Source of the DNA: Paractinoplanes durhamensis
GTDB taxonomy: Bacteria; Actinomycetota; Actinomycetes; Mycobacteriales; Micromonosporaceae
Reading direction: 5' to 3'
Assembly: GCF_016862175.1 (NCBI RefSeq)
Contig: NZ_BOML01000058.1
Location: 124,001-188,000, forward strand
DNA length: 64,000 nt
This document shows positions 9,779 to 17,346 of this stretch, in pieces; positions within the stretch are counted from its first letter, which is position 1, and every line of letters begins with the position of its first letter. The translations under genes and the position numbers were made by a program. Under the pieces are notes generated by a model. That model saw only the letters and a program-made list of their open reading frames with translations. It was not told the DNA's origin and ran no database searches.

Positions 9779-10558
9779 GTGCGCCCACACTTCCTGTCGC
9801 TGTCCGCCGCCCTGTTGCTGGGCTGCCTCGCGGCCTGCGGCGGAAGCCCGGAGGCCGCGCCCACCACGTCCGCCTCGGCCACGCCGACCGGCGACGACAC
9901 CGCTCCGCAGGCACGGGTCGACCTGGCCGCCAAGGCCGCGCTGGCGCAGGACAAGGCGTACGCCGCGCTCTACACGCTGGACGACGACGGCGACGGGCGG
10001 CAGCACAACGTGGTCGCCACCATCGCCGCCGACGGCACCTGGCGGGTCGATGTGAGCGACGCCATGCTCGGCAGCACCACCGACGTCTCGATCGTCTCGA
10101 CCGCGGCCGGGCTCTACCAGTGCACGGTCGCCTCGGCGTCCAACCCGGTCATCCCCAGCTGCGTGAAGGTCGCGGCGGCCGGCAAGCGGGTGCCGAAGGA
10201 CAACTCGCCGCAGGTGGAGCGGTTGTTCCGGCAGTGGCTGCCGGTCTTCCGCGACCGGCAGGCGGCGCTGTCGGTGACCGAGGTGCAGCCACTCTCCGGC
10301 GCGCAGGGCACCTGCTACTCGATCGACTCGATCGCGGCCTCGATCAAGGCGCCGGTCGACATCGGCATCTACTGCTACGCGGCCGACGGTGTGCTGACCG
10401 CGGCCCGGGTCGGTTTCGGCGTGCTCAAGCTGGTCAGTCAGGTGGCCGGCCCGAAGACCGTGCCGCTGCCCGGCCCCGAGTCGCCCGGCCCGGCGATGGG
10501 CCAGGATGCGGTGGCGCCGCCGGTCGAGCTTCCATCGACCGTGGCCTCACCGGCCTGA
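9779..10558 (+). CDS. Secreted lipoprotein, unknown function
   Basis: A 259-residue protein. It has a type II signal peptide, a basic start and hydrophobic core ending at lipobox LAAC (Cys about residue 20). A Ser/Thr/Ala-rich spacer follows, then a folded domain with two probable disulfide cysteine pairs (LYQCTV...PSCVKV and GTCYSID...IYCYAAD). A DDDGDG acidic run could bind calcium (inference). The pattern of an intracellular-to-surface lipoprotein with four cysteines is common in actinomycetes, but I recognise no named family. GTG 9779 is preceded by AGAGGCGAG. It lies alone between the divergent lysC and the leuA leader. Confidence 0.78.
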   Translation: MRPHFLSLSAALLLGCLAACGGSPEAAPTTSASATPTGDDTAPQARVDLAAKAALAQDKAYAALYTLDDDGDGRQHNVVATIAADGTWRVDVSDAMLGSTTDVSIVSTAAGLYQCTVASASNPVIPSCVKVAAAGKRVPKDNSPQVERLFRQWLPVFRDRQAALSVTEVQPLSGAQGTCYSIDSIAASIKAPVDIGIYCYAADGVLTAARVGFGVLKLVSQVAGPKTVPLPGPESPGPAMGQDAVAPPVELPSTVASPA

Positions 10559-10628
10559 GCACGGGCTTCCCACGATCCGGGCGTAGCATTAGCGACGTCC
10601 GAGCTGATCACGTAGGGTGATTTTCGAC

Positions 10629-10670
10629 ATGTGGCAGACGCTCCTCCTTCGCTGCCGCGACGAGGCTTGA
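10629..10670 (+). CDS. leuL: leuA leader peptide (MWQTLLLRCRDEA)
   Basis: A 13-codon frame with three consecutive leucine codons (CTC CTC CTT, 10641-10649). It lies 73 bases upstream of leuA and reads directly into the first hairpin arm. This is the layout of classical ribosome-mediated attenuation: stalling at Leu codons when charged tRNA-Leu is scarce changes which downstream hairpin forms. Leader peptides of this kind before leuA are known in actinobacteria. The upstream shine-dalgarno is weak (TAGGGTGATTTTCGAC). Confidence 0.75.
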   Translation: MWQTLLLRCRDEA

Positions 10671-10739
10671 TCCCAGGCCGGCACCTCGTCGCGGAGTTGA
10701 CGCGCGCCGCCTGCTCGGTTCGTCTCCCGTTTGGAGCAG
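10655..10739 (+). promoter_or_regulatory. Leucine attenuator hairpins of leuA
   Basis: Perfect 11-base arms ccgcgacgagg (10655-10665) and cctcgtcgcgg (10684-10694) form a hairpin whose 5' arm overlaps the leader-peptide stop. A second stem ctgctc (10711-10716) / gagcag (10734-10739) buries most of the leuA ribosome-binding site GGAG (10733-10736). A ribosome stalled on the Leu codons would leave the first stem free or altered and could expose the site. Because no U-run follows, control may be at translation rather than termination (inference). Confidence 0.7.
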
Positions 10740-10743
10740 TCAC

Positions 10744-12474
10744 ATGTCCACCGACAATCCCTTTGCCACGCAGCGGTCCAGCGCGATGCCCTTCCAGCGG
10801 TACGCGTCGTACCAGCAGCAGTTCAAGATCGACCTGCCGGATCGGCAGTGGCCGACCAAGGTGACCGAGACCGCCCCTCGCTGGTGCGCGGTCGACCTGC
10901 GGGACGGCAACCAAGCTCTGATCGACCCGATGTCCCCCGAGCGCAAGAAGCGCATGTTCATGCTGCTGGTGCAGATGGGCTACAAGGAGATCGAGGTCGG
11001 CTTCCCGGCGGCGTCGCAGACCGACTACGACTTCATCCGCCAGCTGATCGAGCAGGACCTGATCCCGGACGACGTCACCGTCCAGGTGCTGACCCAGTGC
11101 CGCGAGCACCTGATCGAGCGCACCTTCGAGTCGCTGCGCGGCGCCAAGCGGGCGATCGTGCACTTCTACAACTCGACGTCGGTGCTGCAGCGCCGGGTGG
11201 TCTTCGGGCTGGACAAGGACGGCATCACCGACATCGCCACCAGCGGCGCGCGGTTCTGCCAGAAGTACGCCGAGATCCACACGCCGGACACCGAGATCTT
11301 CTACGAATACTCGCCGGAGTCCTACACGGGCACCGAGCTGGAGTACGCGCTGGAGGTCTGCTCGGCCGTCATCGACGTGATCGACCCGACCCCGGCCCGG
11401 CCGCTGATCATCAACCTGCCGGCCACGGTCGAGATGGCCACCCCCAACGTCTACGCCGACTCGATCGAGTGGATGCACCGCCACCTGCCCCGCCGCGAGT
11501 CGGTGGTGCTGTCGCTGCACCCGCACAACGACCGGGGCACCGGGGTGGCCGCCGCCGAGCTGGGCCTGCTGGCCGGCGCCGACCGCATCGAGGGCTGCCT
11601 GTTCGGCAACGGCGAGCGCACCGGCAACGTCGACCTGGTCACGCTGGGCCTGAACATGTTCGCCCAGGGCATCGACCCGATGATCAACTTCACGCAGATC
11701 GACGAAATCAAACGGACCGTCGAGTACTGCAACCAGCTGCCGGTGCACGAGCGTCACCCGTACGTGGGCGACCTGGTCTACACGTCGTTCTCCGGGTCGC
11801 ACCAGGATGCGATCAACAAGGGCTTCGCCTGGCTGAAGTCCGATGCGGACGCGGCCGGCGTGCCGGTCGACGAGTTCACCTGGGGCGTGCCCTACCTGCC
11901 GATCGACCCGAAGGACGTGGGTCGCAGCTACGAGGCGGTCATCCGGGTCAACTCGCAGTCCGGCAAGGGCGGCGTGGCGTACATCATGAAGGAGGAGCAC
12001 AAGCTCGACCTGCCGCGACGTCTGCAGATCGAGTTCTCCGGAGTGGTGCAGCACCACACCGACGAGGAGGGCGGCGAGGTCTCCCCGCAGCAGATGTGGG
12101 ACATCTTCGCCGGCGAGTACCTGATCGAGCACCAGATCGCTGCCGCCTTCAAGATCGAGGGCTACAGCACGGCCACCGTGGACGGCAAGGTCGAGATCGA
12201 CCTGGAGGTCTTCCACCGCGGCGTACGCCGTCCGCTGCTCGGTGTCGGCAACGGCCCGATCGACGCGTTCGTGCAGGCGGTGGCCCCGCTGGGGGTCCAG
12301 GCCCGGGTGCTGGATTACCAGGAGCACGCGATGACCGCGGGTGGCGACGCTCAGGCCGCGGCGTATGTCGAGGTCGAGGTCGGCGACCGTACGGTGTGGG
12401 GCGTCGGCATCGACGCGAACATCGTGAGCGCCTCGATCAAGGCCGTGACCAGCGCCATCAACCGCGCTCGCTGA
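10744..12474 (+). CDS. leuA: 2-isopropylmalate synthase
   Basis: A 576-residue cytosolic enzyme that condenses acetyl-CoA with 2-oxoisovalerate, the committed step of leucine synthesis. The HMGL-type TIM barrel has CAVDLRDGNQALIDPM with the metal-binding aspartate, GYKEIEVGFPAASQTDYDF, and the metal ligands of LSLHPHNDRGTG. The C-terminal part (about 440-570) is the LeuA dimer/regulatory domain that binds leucine for feedback inhibition (KIEGYSTATVDGK..., VGDRTVWGVGIDANIVSAS). The length matches the long actinobacterial form. ATG 10744 follows GGAG by eight bases. A strong hairpin ends the transcript after the stop. Confidence 0.97.
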   Translation: MSTDNPFATQRSSAMPFQRYASYQQQFKIDLPDRQWPTKVTETAPRWCAVDLRDGNQALIDPMSPERKKRMFMLLVQMGYKEIEVGFPAASQTDYDFIRQLIEQDLIPDDVTVQVLTQCREHLIERTFESLRGAKRAIVHFYNSTSVLQRRVVFGLDKDGITDIATSGARFCQKYAEIHTPDTEIFYEYSPESYTGTELEYALEVCSAVIDVIDPTPARPLIINLPATVEMATPNVYADSIEWMHRHLPRRESVVLSLHPHNDRGTGVAAAELGLLAGADRIEGCLFGNGERTGNVDLVTLGLNMFAQGIDPMINFTQIDEIKRTVEYCNQLPVHERHPYVGDLVYTSFSGSHQDAINKGFAWLKSDADAAGVPVDEFTWGVPYLPIDPKDVGRSYEAVIRVNSQSGKGGVAYIMKEEHKLDLPRRLQIEFSGVVQHHTDEEGGEVSPQQMWDIFAGEYLIEHQIAAAFKIEGYSTATVDGKVEIDLEVFHRGVRRPLLGVGNGPIDAFVQAVAPLGVQARVLDYQEHAMTAGGDAQAAAYVEVEVGDRTVWGVGIDANIVSASIKAVTSAINRAR

Positions 12475-12480
12475 TTTTTC

Positions 12481-12521
12481 GGACCATCCCGCGCGTCGCT
12501 CACCGGCGCGCGGGATGATCC
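12481..12521 (+). terminator. Hairpin terminator after leuA
   Basis: The arms ggaccatcccgcgcg and cgcgcgggatgatcc pair over 15 bases with one G-U-type mismatch around an 11-base loop. The hairpin starts six bases after the leuA stop and is preceded by a T-run. Confidence 0.8.
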
Positions 12522-12575
12522 ACCCACGGGTGATCGACTCGGGCACATCGGGCACATCGGCTTTAGTCTGAGGGC

Positions 12576-13256
12576 GTGCCCCCTCATGCTCCTCGATGGA
12601 CCCTGTTCCTTGCCGCCGCCGCCCTGACCCTCGCCACCACCGCGTGCGACCAGGTCAAGATCGATGTCGGCCCGTTCCCCACCGAAACCGCCACCACCGC
12701 TGCGCCCGGCTCCGGGTCCGGGTCCGGCTCGGCCGGCAATGCTTCCGCGGAGCTCGCCAAGCTCAAGGTGGCCGTGGCCGGCAAGATGACGGGCTACAGC
12801 CGGGAGAAGTTCCCGCACTGGAGCAGCACCGGCAGCAACTGCGACACCCGCGATTCGGTGCTCAAGCGGGACGGCACCAAGGTGAAATTCTCCGGCTGCA
12901 ACGTGGTGGCCGGCACCTGGAAGAGCGTCTACGACGGCAAGACGATCACCTCGCCGACCGCGGTGGACATCGACCACGTGGTGCCGCTGGCCAACGCGTG
13001 GCGGTCCGGCGCCGCGGCGTGGACCACCGATCAGCGCAAGGCCTTCGCCAACGACCTCGACGATCCGCAGTTGGTCGCGGTGTCGGCGTCGTCCAACCGC
13101 TCCAAGGGCGACCAGGATCCGTCGACGTGGAAGCCGACCGACACCAGCGCGTGGTGCGCGTATGCGGAAGACTGGATCGCGGTGAAGACCAAGTTCAAGC
13201 TGACGGTCACCACCAAGGAGAAGTCCGCCCTCGCCGACATGCTGGAGAAGTGCTGA
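12576..13256 (+). CDS. Secreted DUF1524/HNH-family nuclease, predicted lipoprotein
   Basis: A 226-residue protein with a type II signal peptide ending at lipobox TTAC (Cys about 24), a Gly/Ser-rich linker, then an HNH-like domain typical of DUF1524 (GmrSD C-terminal type). The key motif is VDIDHVVPLANAW, with ASSNRSKGDQDPSTW and a final cysteine. Cysteines around the core suggest disulfides, consistent with an extracellular enzyme. Members of this group in actinomycetes are taken to be secreted DNases. GTG 12576 follows TAGTCT by six bases, suggesting a leaderless transcript. The stop overlaps the start of the next gene (TGATG). Confidence 0.85.
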   Translation: MPPHAPRWTLFLAAAALTLATTACDQVKIDVGPFPTETATTAAPGSGSGSGSAGNASAELAKLKVAVAGKMTGYSREKFPHWSSTGSNCDTRDSVLKRDGTKVKFSGCNVVAGTWKSVYDGKTITSPTAVDIDHVVPLANAWRSGAAAWTTDQRKAFANDLDDPQLVAVSASSNRSKGDQDPSTWKPTDTSAWCAYAEDWIAVKTKFKLTVTTKEKSALADMLEKC

Positions 13257-13852
13257 TGAGCGACCCCGCTCCCACCGGCTCCGCCGCCACCGAGCCGACC
13301 GCGTCCATCCGGCCGGCCGCCCCCGACGCCGCAGCCGTTGAGCCCGCAGCTGCTGCTGCGCCCGCGGCGGCCACCGCCGCGGCTGCCACCGCCGCGGCTG
13401 CCACCGCCGCGGCTGCCACCGCTTCGGCAGCCGCAGCCAAAGCTGCGGCTGCTGCCGAAAGCGCCGGGCCTGGTGCCGCCGGGCCCGCTGCCGAGGCGGC
13501 CGGCACACCCCCTGCCGCCGATACCGCCTCGCCGGCCGCAACCGCTGCGGCCACGGCGACCGACTCGGAAACCGACAAATCCGATAAAGGCGACACCTCC
13601 GCTGCGCCGGCCCTCACGACCAACATCACGGCGGGCCAGGGCGGGGTCATGACCGACGAGGTCGGCGTGGTCACCGGCGATCTGACGCTGAAGACCGAGG
13701 TCAGCGGCAACGACGTGGTCGTGCGGGTGCAGTACCAGGAAGCCGAGGAGTGGTACGTGGTCACCGGCGCCAAGGCCACGATCAAGGACCCGGCCGACGC
13801 CGCGGCGATCCATCAGATCGTGGTCGGCATCCTCAATCGCCCGGAGGAATGA
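13256..13852 (+). CDS. Alanine-rich protein with conserved C-terminal domain, unknown function
   Basis: A 198-residue protein. The first 115 residues are almost entirely Ala, Pro, Thr and Glu, encoded in part by a 15-bp tandem repeat. The last 75 residues fold differently: VMTDEVGVVTGDLTLKTEV, then strands with VVVRVQYQEAEEWYVV and an end helix IHQIVVGIL. I see no signal peptide, so the protein is probably cytosolic. Its ATG overlaps the nuclease stop, which makes coupled translation very likely and raises the possibility of an immunity or chaperone role (inference, untested). No family recognised. Confidence 0.7.
   Translation: MSDPAPTGSAATEPTASIRPAAPDAAAVEPAAAAAPAAATAAAATAAAATAAAATASAAAAKAAAAAESAGPGAAGPAAEAAGTPPAADTASPAATAAATATDSETDKSDKGDTSAAPALTTNITAGQGGVMTDEVGVVTGDLTLKTEVSGNDVVVRVQYQEAEEWYVVTGAKATIKDPADAAAIHQIVVGILNRPEE
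13370..13420 (+). repeat. 15-bp tandem repeat inside the Ala-rich gene
   Basis: The unit gccaccgccgcggct occurs three times in tandem with a partial fourth copy. It encodes Ala-Thr-Ala-Ala-Ala in each turn. The unit is a multiple of three, so copy-number change would lengthen or shorten the protein without a frameshift. Confidence 0.8.
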
Positions 13853-14000
13853 GCTGGCCGGCGCGGCCCATTTGGCTGCGCCGATCGGCACCACGCCGGG
13901 CTGAGCCGGCCGGCGTCGCTTGGATTCGCGGCGCATCCGGTCCGGGAGGACCTGCGCGTACCTCGGTCTGCGGGTCGTTGTCCGGTTCAGCGCTTATCGG

Positions 14001-14026
14001 AAGCACGCGCCGGAGGCGCGCTGCTT
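14001..14026. terminator. Hairpin between convergent transcripts
   Basis: The arms aagcacgcgcc and ggcgcgctgctt pair with a single bulge around GGA. The site lies in the 265-base gap between the Ala-rich gene and oppF, which otherwise contains no convincing gene. A second imperfect GC hairpin is seen at about 14051-14090. Confidence 0.5.
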
Positions 14027-14117
14027 GGCATGCGGGTCGTGAGAGCTTGCGCACCCGTCGGGCCGGGGGCTGCCCTGGTCCGGCGGGTGCGATTCGCTGC
14101 GTACCTCTGAAATTGAA

Positions 14118-15155
14118 TTAAGCGGGGGTTGAGGCCGGACGCCGACCCACCACCTGCTCGTCCTCGACGATCGGGAAGTGACACGCCGTCTGGTGGGACT
14201 CCGGGTCCTCCAGGCGGGTGACCAGCGGGGGTTCCTCCGTCGCGCAGATGTCCTGCGCCTTCCAGCAACGCGTGCGGAAGCGGCAACCGGACGGCGGGTT
14301 GATCGGGCTGGGCACGTCGCCGGTCAGCAGCACGCGCTCGCGCTGCGCCCGATCGCGCCGAGCCGGATCCGGCACCGGGACCGCCGACATCAGGGCGACC
14401 GTGTAGGGGTGGCGGGGGTTCTTGTACAGCTCGTCGCGCTCGGCGATCTCGACGACCTTGCCGAGGTACATGACCGCGACCCGGTCCGAGATGTGCCGGA
14501 CCACCGACAGGTCGTGGGCGATGAAGACGTAGGTCAGGTCGAACTCGCGCTGCAGGTCGTCGAGCAGGTTGACCACCTGGGCCTGGATCGACACGTCCAG
14601 CGCCGACACCGGCTCGTCCGCGACGATCATCTTGGGGCGCAGGGCCAGCGCGCGGGCGATGCCGATGCGCTGACGCTGGCCGCCGGAGAACTCATGCGGA
14701 TAGCGGTTGTAGTGCTCCGGGTTGAGCCCGACCAGCTCCAACAGCTCCTGCACGGCCTTCTTGAGGCCCTGCGGGGTGGGAATGCTCTGGATCTGCAGCG
14801 GCGCCGCGATGATCGAGCCGACCGTGTGCCGCGGGTTCAGCGACGAGTACGGGTCCTGGAAGATCATCTGGACGTCGCGGCGCAGCGGTCGCATCTGCGA
14901 GAAGGACTTGTGGCTGATGTCCTTGCCATCGAAGACGATCTTGCCGGCGGTCGGCTCCAGGATCCGGGTGAACAGCCGGCCGGTCGTGGACTTGCCACAA
15001 CCGGACTCGCCCACCAGACCCAGCGTCTCGCCGGACCGCACCTGCAGGTCGATCCCGTCGACCGCACGCACGGCGCCGACCTGCCGCCGGAACAGACCCT
15101 TCGTGATCGGGAAGTGCTTCTCCAGCCCCGACACCTCGAGCAGGTTCTCGCTCAT
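14118..15155 (-). CDS. oppF: Oligopeptide/dipeptide ABC transporter, ATP-binding protein (OppF/DppF type)
   Basis: A 345-residue ATPase that powers peptide import from the cytoplasmic face. Walker A is GLVGESGCGKST, the signature FSGGQRQRIGIARAL, Walker B MIVADEPVSALD, and the switch histidine lies in FIAHDLSVVRHIS. The C-terminal oligopeptide_HPY region follows (HPYTVALMSAVPVPDP) with the CRFRTRCW cysteine pair. ATG 15155 follows AGGAAG; longer in-frame extensions overlap oppD and are rejected. It is last in the leftward opp operon, 17 bases after oppD. Confidence 0.94.
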   Translation of the reverse strand: MSENLLEVSGLEKHFPITKGLFRRQVGAVRAVDGIDLQVRSGETLGLVGESGCGKSTTGRLFTRILEPTAGKIVFDGKDISHKSFSQMRPLRRDVQMIFQDPYSSLNPRHTVGSIIAAPLQIQSIPTPQGLKKAVQELLELVGLNPEHYNRYPHEFSGGQRQRIGIARALALRPKMIVADEPVSALDVSIQAQVVNLLDDLQREFDLTYVFIAHDLSVVRHISDRVAVMYLGKVVEIAERDELYKNPRHPYTVALMSAVPVPDPARRDRAQRERVLLTGDVPSPINPPSGCRFRTRCWKAQDICATEEPPLVTRLEDPESHQTACHFPIVEDEQVVGRRPASTPA

Positions 15156-15172
15156 TGTTTTTCTTCCTCCGC

Positions 15173-16213
15173 TCAGAGGTTCGGCAGAACTTCCTGCTGG
15201 AAGATCTTGGTGCGTTCTTCCGGGGGCAGGTGACAGGCGACCAGGTGCGGACCGCCGAGCCCGGCGTCGCGCAGCAGGGGCACGTCGGTGAAGGACCGGT
15301 TGCCGTTGCGCCCGGCGTAGGGGCACCGCGGGTGGAAGGCGCAGCCGTCCGGGAGATTGATCAGGCTGGGCGGGGTGCCCTTGACCGGCGTCAGCCGATC
15401 GCGGACGTCCCGGTCCAGACGCGGCATCGAGCCGAGCAGACCCCAGGTGTACGGGTGCTGCGGCTGCTGGAACACGTCGAGCGCCGGGCCCTTTTCAATG
15501 ATCTTTCCGCCGTACATGACCAGGACCTCGTCGGCGAGCTCGGCCACCACACCCAGGTCATGGGTGATCATGATGACCGCCGAGCCGAACTCCTCCTGCA
15601 GGTCCCGGATCAGGTCGAGGATCTGCGCCTGCACGGTCACGTCGAGCGCCGTGGTGGGCTCGTCCGCGATCAGCAGCTGCGGGTCGTTGACCAGGGCCAT
15701 CGCGATCATCGCGCGCTGCCGCATGCCGCCCGAGAACTGGTGGGCGTAGTCGTGGAAACGCCGCTCCGGCTGCGGGATGCCCACCCGGGCGAGCATGTCG
15801 ATCGCCCGCTCGCGGGCCACCTTCTTGTTCACCCCGGGGTGGTGCACCCGGTAGGCCTCGACGATCTGCGACCCGACCGTGAAGTACGGGTGCATGGCGC
15901 TCAGCGGGTCCTGGAAGATCATCGCCATCTTGCCGCCGCGCAGCAGACGAACCTTCTCGTCGGTCGCGGTGATCAGCTCTTCGTCGTCGAGCCAGATCTC
16001 GCCGGTGACCTTGGCGTTGCTGCGGGTGCGGTGCAGGCCCAGGACGCCGAGCGAGGTGACGCTCTTGCCGGAGCCGGACTCGCCCACGATGCCGAGGGTC
16101 TGCCCCTTCTCCAGGGTGAACGACGAGCCGGAGACCGCCTGGACGATGCCGTCGTCGGTCTCGAAGCGAATGGTGAGGTCTTTGACCTCGAGGTATGGCC
16201 GCTCCTTTGACAT
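15173..16213 (-). CDS. oppD: Oligopeptide/dipeptide ABC transporter, ATP-binding protein (OppD/DppD type)
   Basis: A 346-residue ATPase that dimerises with OppF. Walker A is GIVGESGSGKSV, the signature FSGGMRQRAMIAMAL, Walker B LLIADEPTTALD, and the H-loop ITHDLGVVAELAD. The C-terminal HPYTWGLLGSMPRLD and CAFHPRCPYA segments belong to the oligopeptide_HPY extension; in this family the cysteines can ligate an iron-sulfur cluster (established for some Dpp transporters, inference here). It starts 12 bases after oppB and is followed by oppF at 17 bases. Confidence 0.94.
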   Translation of the reverse strand: MSKERPYLEVKDLTIRFETDDGIVQAVSGSSFTLEKGQTLGIVGESGSGKSVTSLGVLGLHRTRSNAKVTGEIWLDDEELITATDEKVRLLRGGKMAMIFQDPLSAMHPYFTVGSQIVEAYRVHHPGVNKKVARERAIDMLARVGIPQPERRFHDYAHQFSGGMRQRAMIAMALVNDPQLLIADEPTTALDVTVQAQILDLIRDLQEEFGSAVIMITHDLGVVAELADEVLVMYGGKIIEKGPALDVFQQPQHPYTWGLLGSMPRLDRDVRDRLTPVKGTPPSLINLPDGCAFHPRCPYAGRNGNRSFTDVPLLRDAGLGGPHLVACHLPPEERTKIFQQEVLPNL

Positions 16214-16225
16214 TTGGTGGCCCCC

Positions 16226-17227
16226 TCAGCCCAGCCGCACGCGCGGGTCGATGACGCCGTAGAGCAGGTCGACGATCAAGTTCATGATGACGATGAAGAA
16301 CGCGGCGAACAGGGTCACACCGAGGATGGTCGGCAGGTCGTTGGTGCGAATGCCGTTCAGCGCCCAGTAGCCGAGGCCGCGCAGATTGAAGACCGCCTCG
16401 GTGAGGATCGCGCCGCCGAGCAGCGCGCCGAGGTCAAGACCGAAGACGGTGACCAGGGGGGTCAGGCCGGAGCGGAGGCCGTGCTTGCCGATGACCGTAC
16501 GCTCCTTCAAGCCCTTGGCCCGGGCGGTGCGAATGTAGTCCTCGCCGAGGGTCTCGAGCATGTTGGCTCGGGTCAGTCGGGCATAGGTGGCGGCGAACAG
16601 GAACGCCAGCGTCACCCATGGCATGAGCAGACCGGTGAACCATTTAACTGGATTGTCGAAGAACGGGGTGTAATCCGCGTTCGGCAACCATTCCAGGCCG
16701 TACACGAAGATGGTCAGCGCGAGCAGACCGGTGAAGTAGATCGGCAGCGAGACGCCGGCCAGCGCGATCGTCATCACCGACCGGTCCCAGATCGATCCAC
16801 GCCGCAGCGCGGAGATCACGCCGAAGATCACGCCCATCAGCACCCAGATGATGGCGGCGCCGATCGCGAGGGAGACGGTGACCGGGAGGGCGTGGATCAG
16901 GATCGGCCACACCTCCTGGTTGGTCTTGAAGGTGTACCCGAGGCAGGGCGCCGAGCAGTGCGTGATGTCCGGGCCGTTGGCGTAGTCGCGGCCGGCCACG
17001 ATGCCCTTCAAGAACTTCCAGTACTGCACGATGATCGGGTCGTTGAGCCCGAGCTTCGTCCGGATGCCCTCGACCGCGACCGGGTCGGCCTGCTTGCCGA
17101 TATAAAGCAATGCCGGGTCACTGCCGGTGGCCTTCGGCACGAGGAAGAAGACGCCGAAAGTCACGAGCGTGACCACAAGCAGAGTCACAACGGCGTTGAT
17201 CAGCCGCCGGATGAGGTATGCCACCAC
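16226..17227 (-). CDS. oppB: Peptide ABC transporter permease (OppB/DppB type)
   Basis: A 333-residue inner-membrane permease with six predicted helices. It opens with MVAYLIRRLINAVVTLLVVTLVTF, the standard BPD_transp_1 start. A large extracytoplasmic loop (about 30-110) contains DITHCSAPCLGYTF, whose two cysteines may form a disulfide. The EAA-like coupling motif lies in DYIRTARAKGLKERTVIGKHGLRSGLTPLV. Start is GTG. It pairs with the OppC permease, which is encoded upstream of the binding protein rather than next to oppB. Confidence 0.93.
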   Translation of the reverse strand: MVAYLIRRLINAVVTLLVVTLVTFGVFFLVPKATGSDPALLYIGKQADPVAVEGIRTKLGLNDPIIVQYWKFLKGIVAGRDYANGPDITHCSAPCLGYTFKTNQEVWPILIHALPVTVSLAIGAAIIWVLMGVIFGVISALRRGSIWDRSVMTIALAGVSLPIYFTGLLALTIFVYGLEWLPNADYTPFFDNPVKWFTGLLMPWVTLAFLFAATYARLTRANMLETLGEDYIRTARAKGLKERTVIGKHGLRSGLTPLVTVFGLDLGALLGGAILTEAVFNLRGLGYWALNGIRTNDLPTILGVTLFAAFFIVIMNLIVDLLYGVIDPRVRLG

Positions 17228-17247
17228 GACTTTCGGCCGGATACCGT

Positions 17248-17281
17248 GCGGGTGCCGAGTCCTTGCGAACCCGGCACCCGC
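17248..17281 (-). terminator. 10-bp hairpin between oppA and oppB
   Basis: The perfect arms gcgggtgccg (17248-17257) and cggcacccgc (17272-17281) enclose a 14-base loop, 20 bases before the oppB start. Without a U-run it is more likely a partial terminator or 3'-end stabiliser that lets the binding protein be made in excess over the permease (inference). Confidence 0.6.
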
Positions 17282-17346
17282 TCGGCGGGGGCGGCCTTCA
17301 CCTGCCCTTCGATTTACCCAACGGTGCTACAGCGAGCGGAATGGAA

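Noticed and set aside
12541..12560. Direct repeat gggcacatcg x2 before the nuclease gene
   Set aside because: Two adjacent 10-base copies only, with no helical spacing or symmetry; more likely a simple duplication.
13370..13420. Possible CRISPR-like array
   Set aside because: The units are contiguous with no spacers and lie inside a coding sequence.
13031..13936. Ser/Gly-rich frame opposite the nuclease and Ala-rich genes
   Set aside because: Its Gly/Ser repeats are only the complement of the Ala codon repeat.
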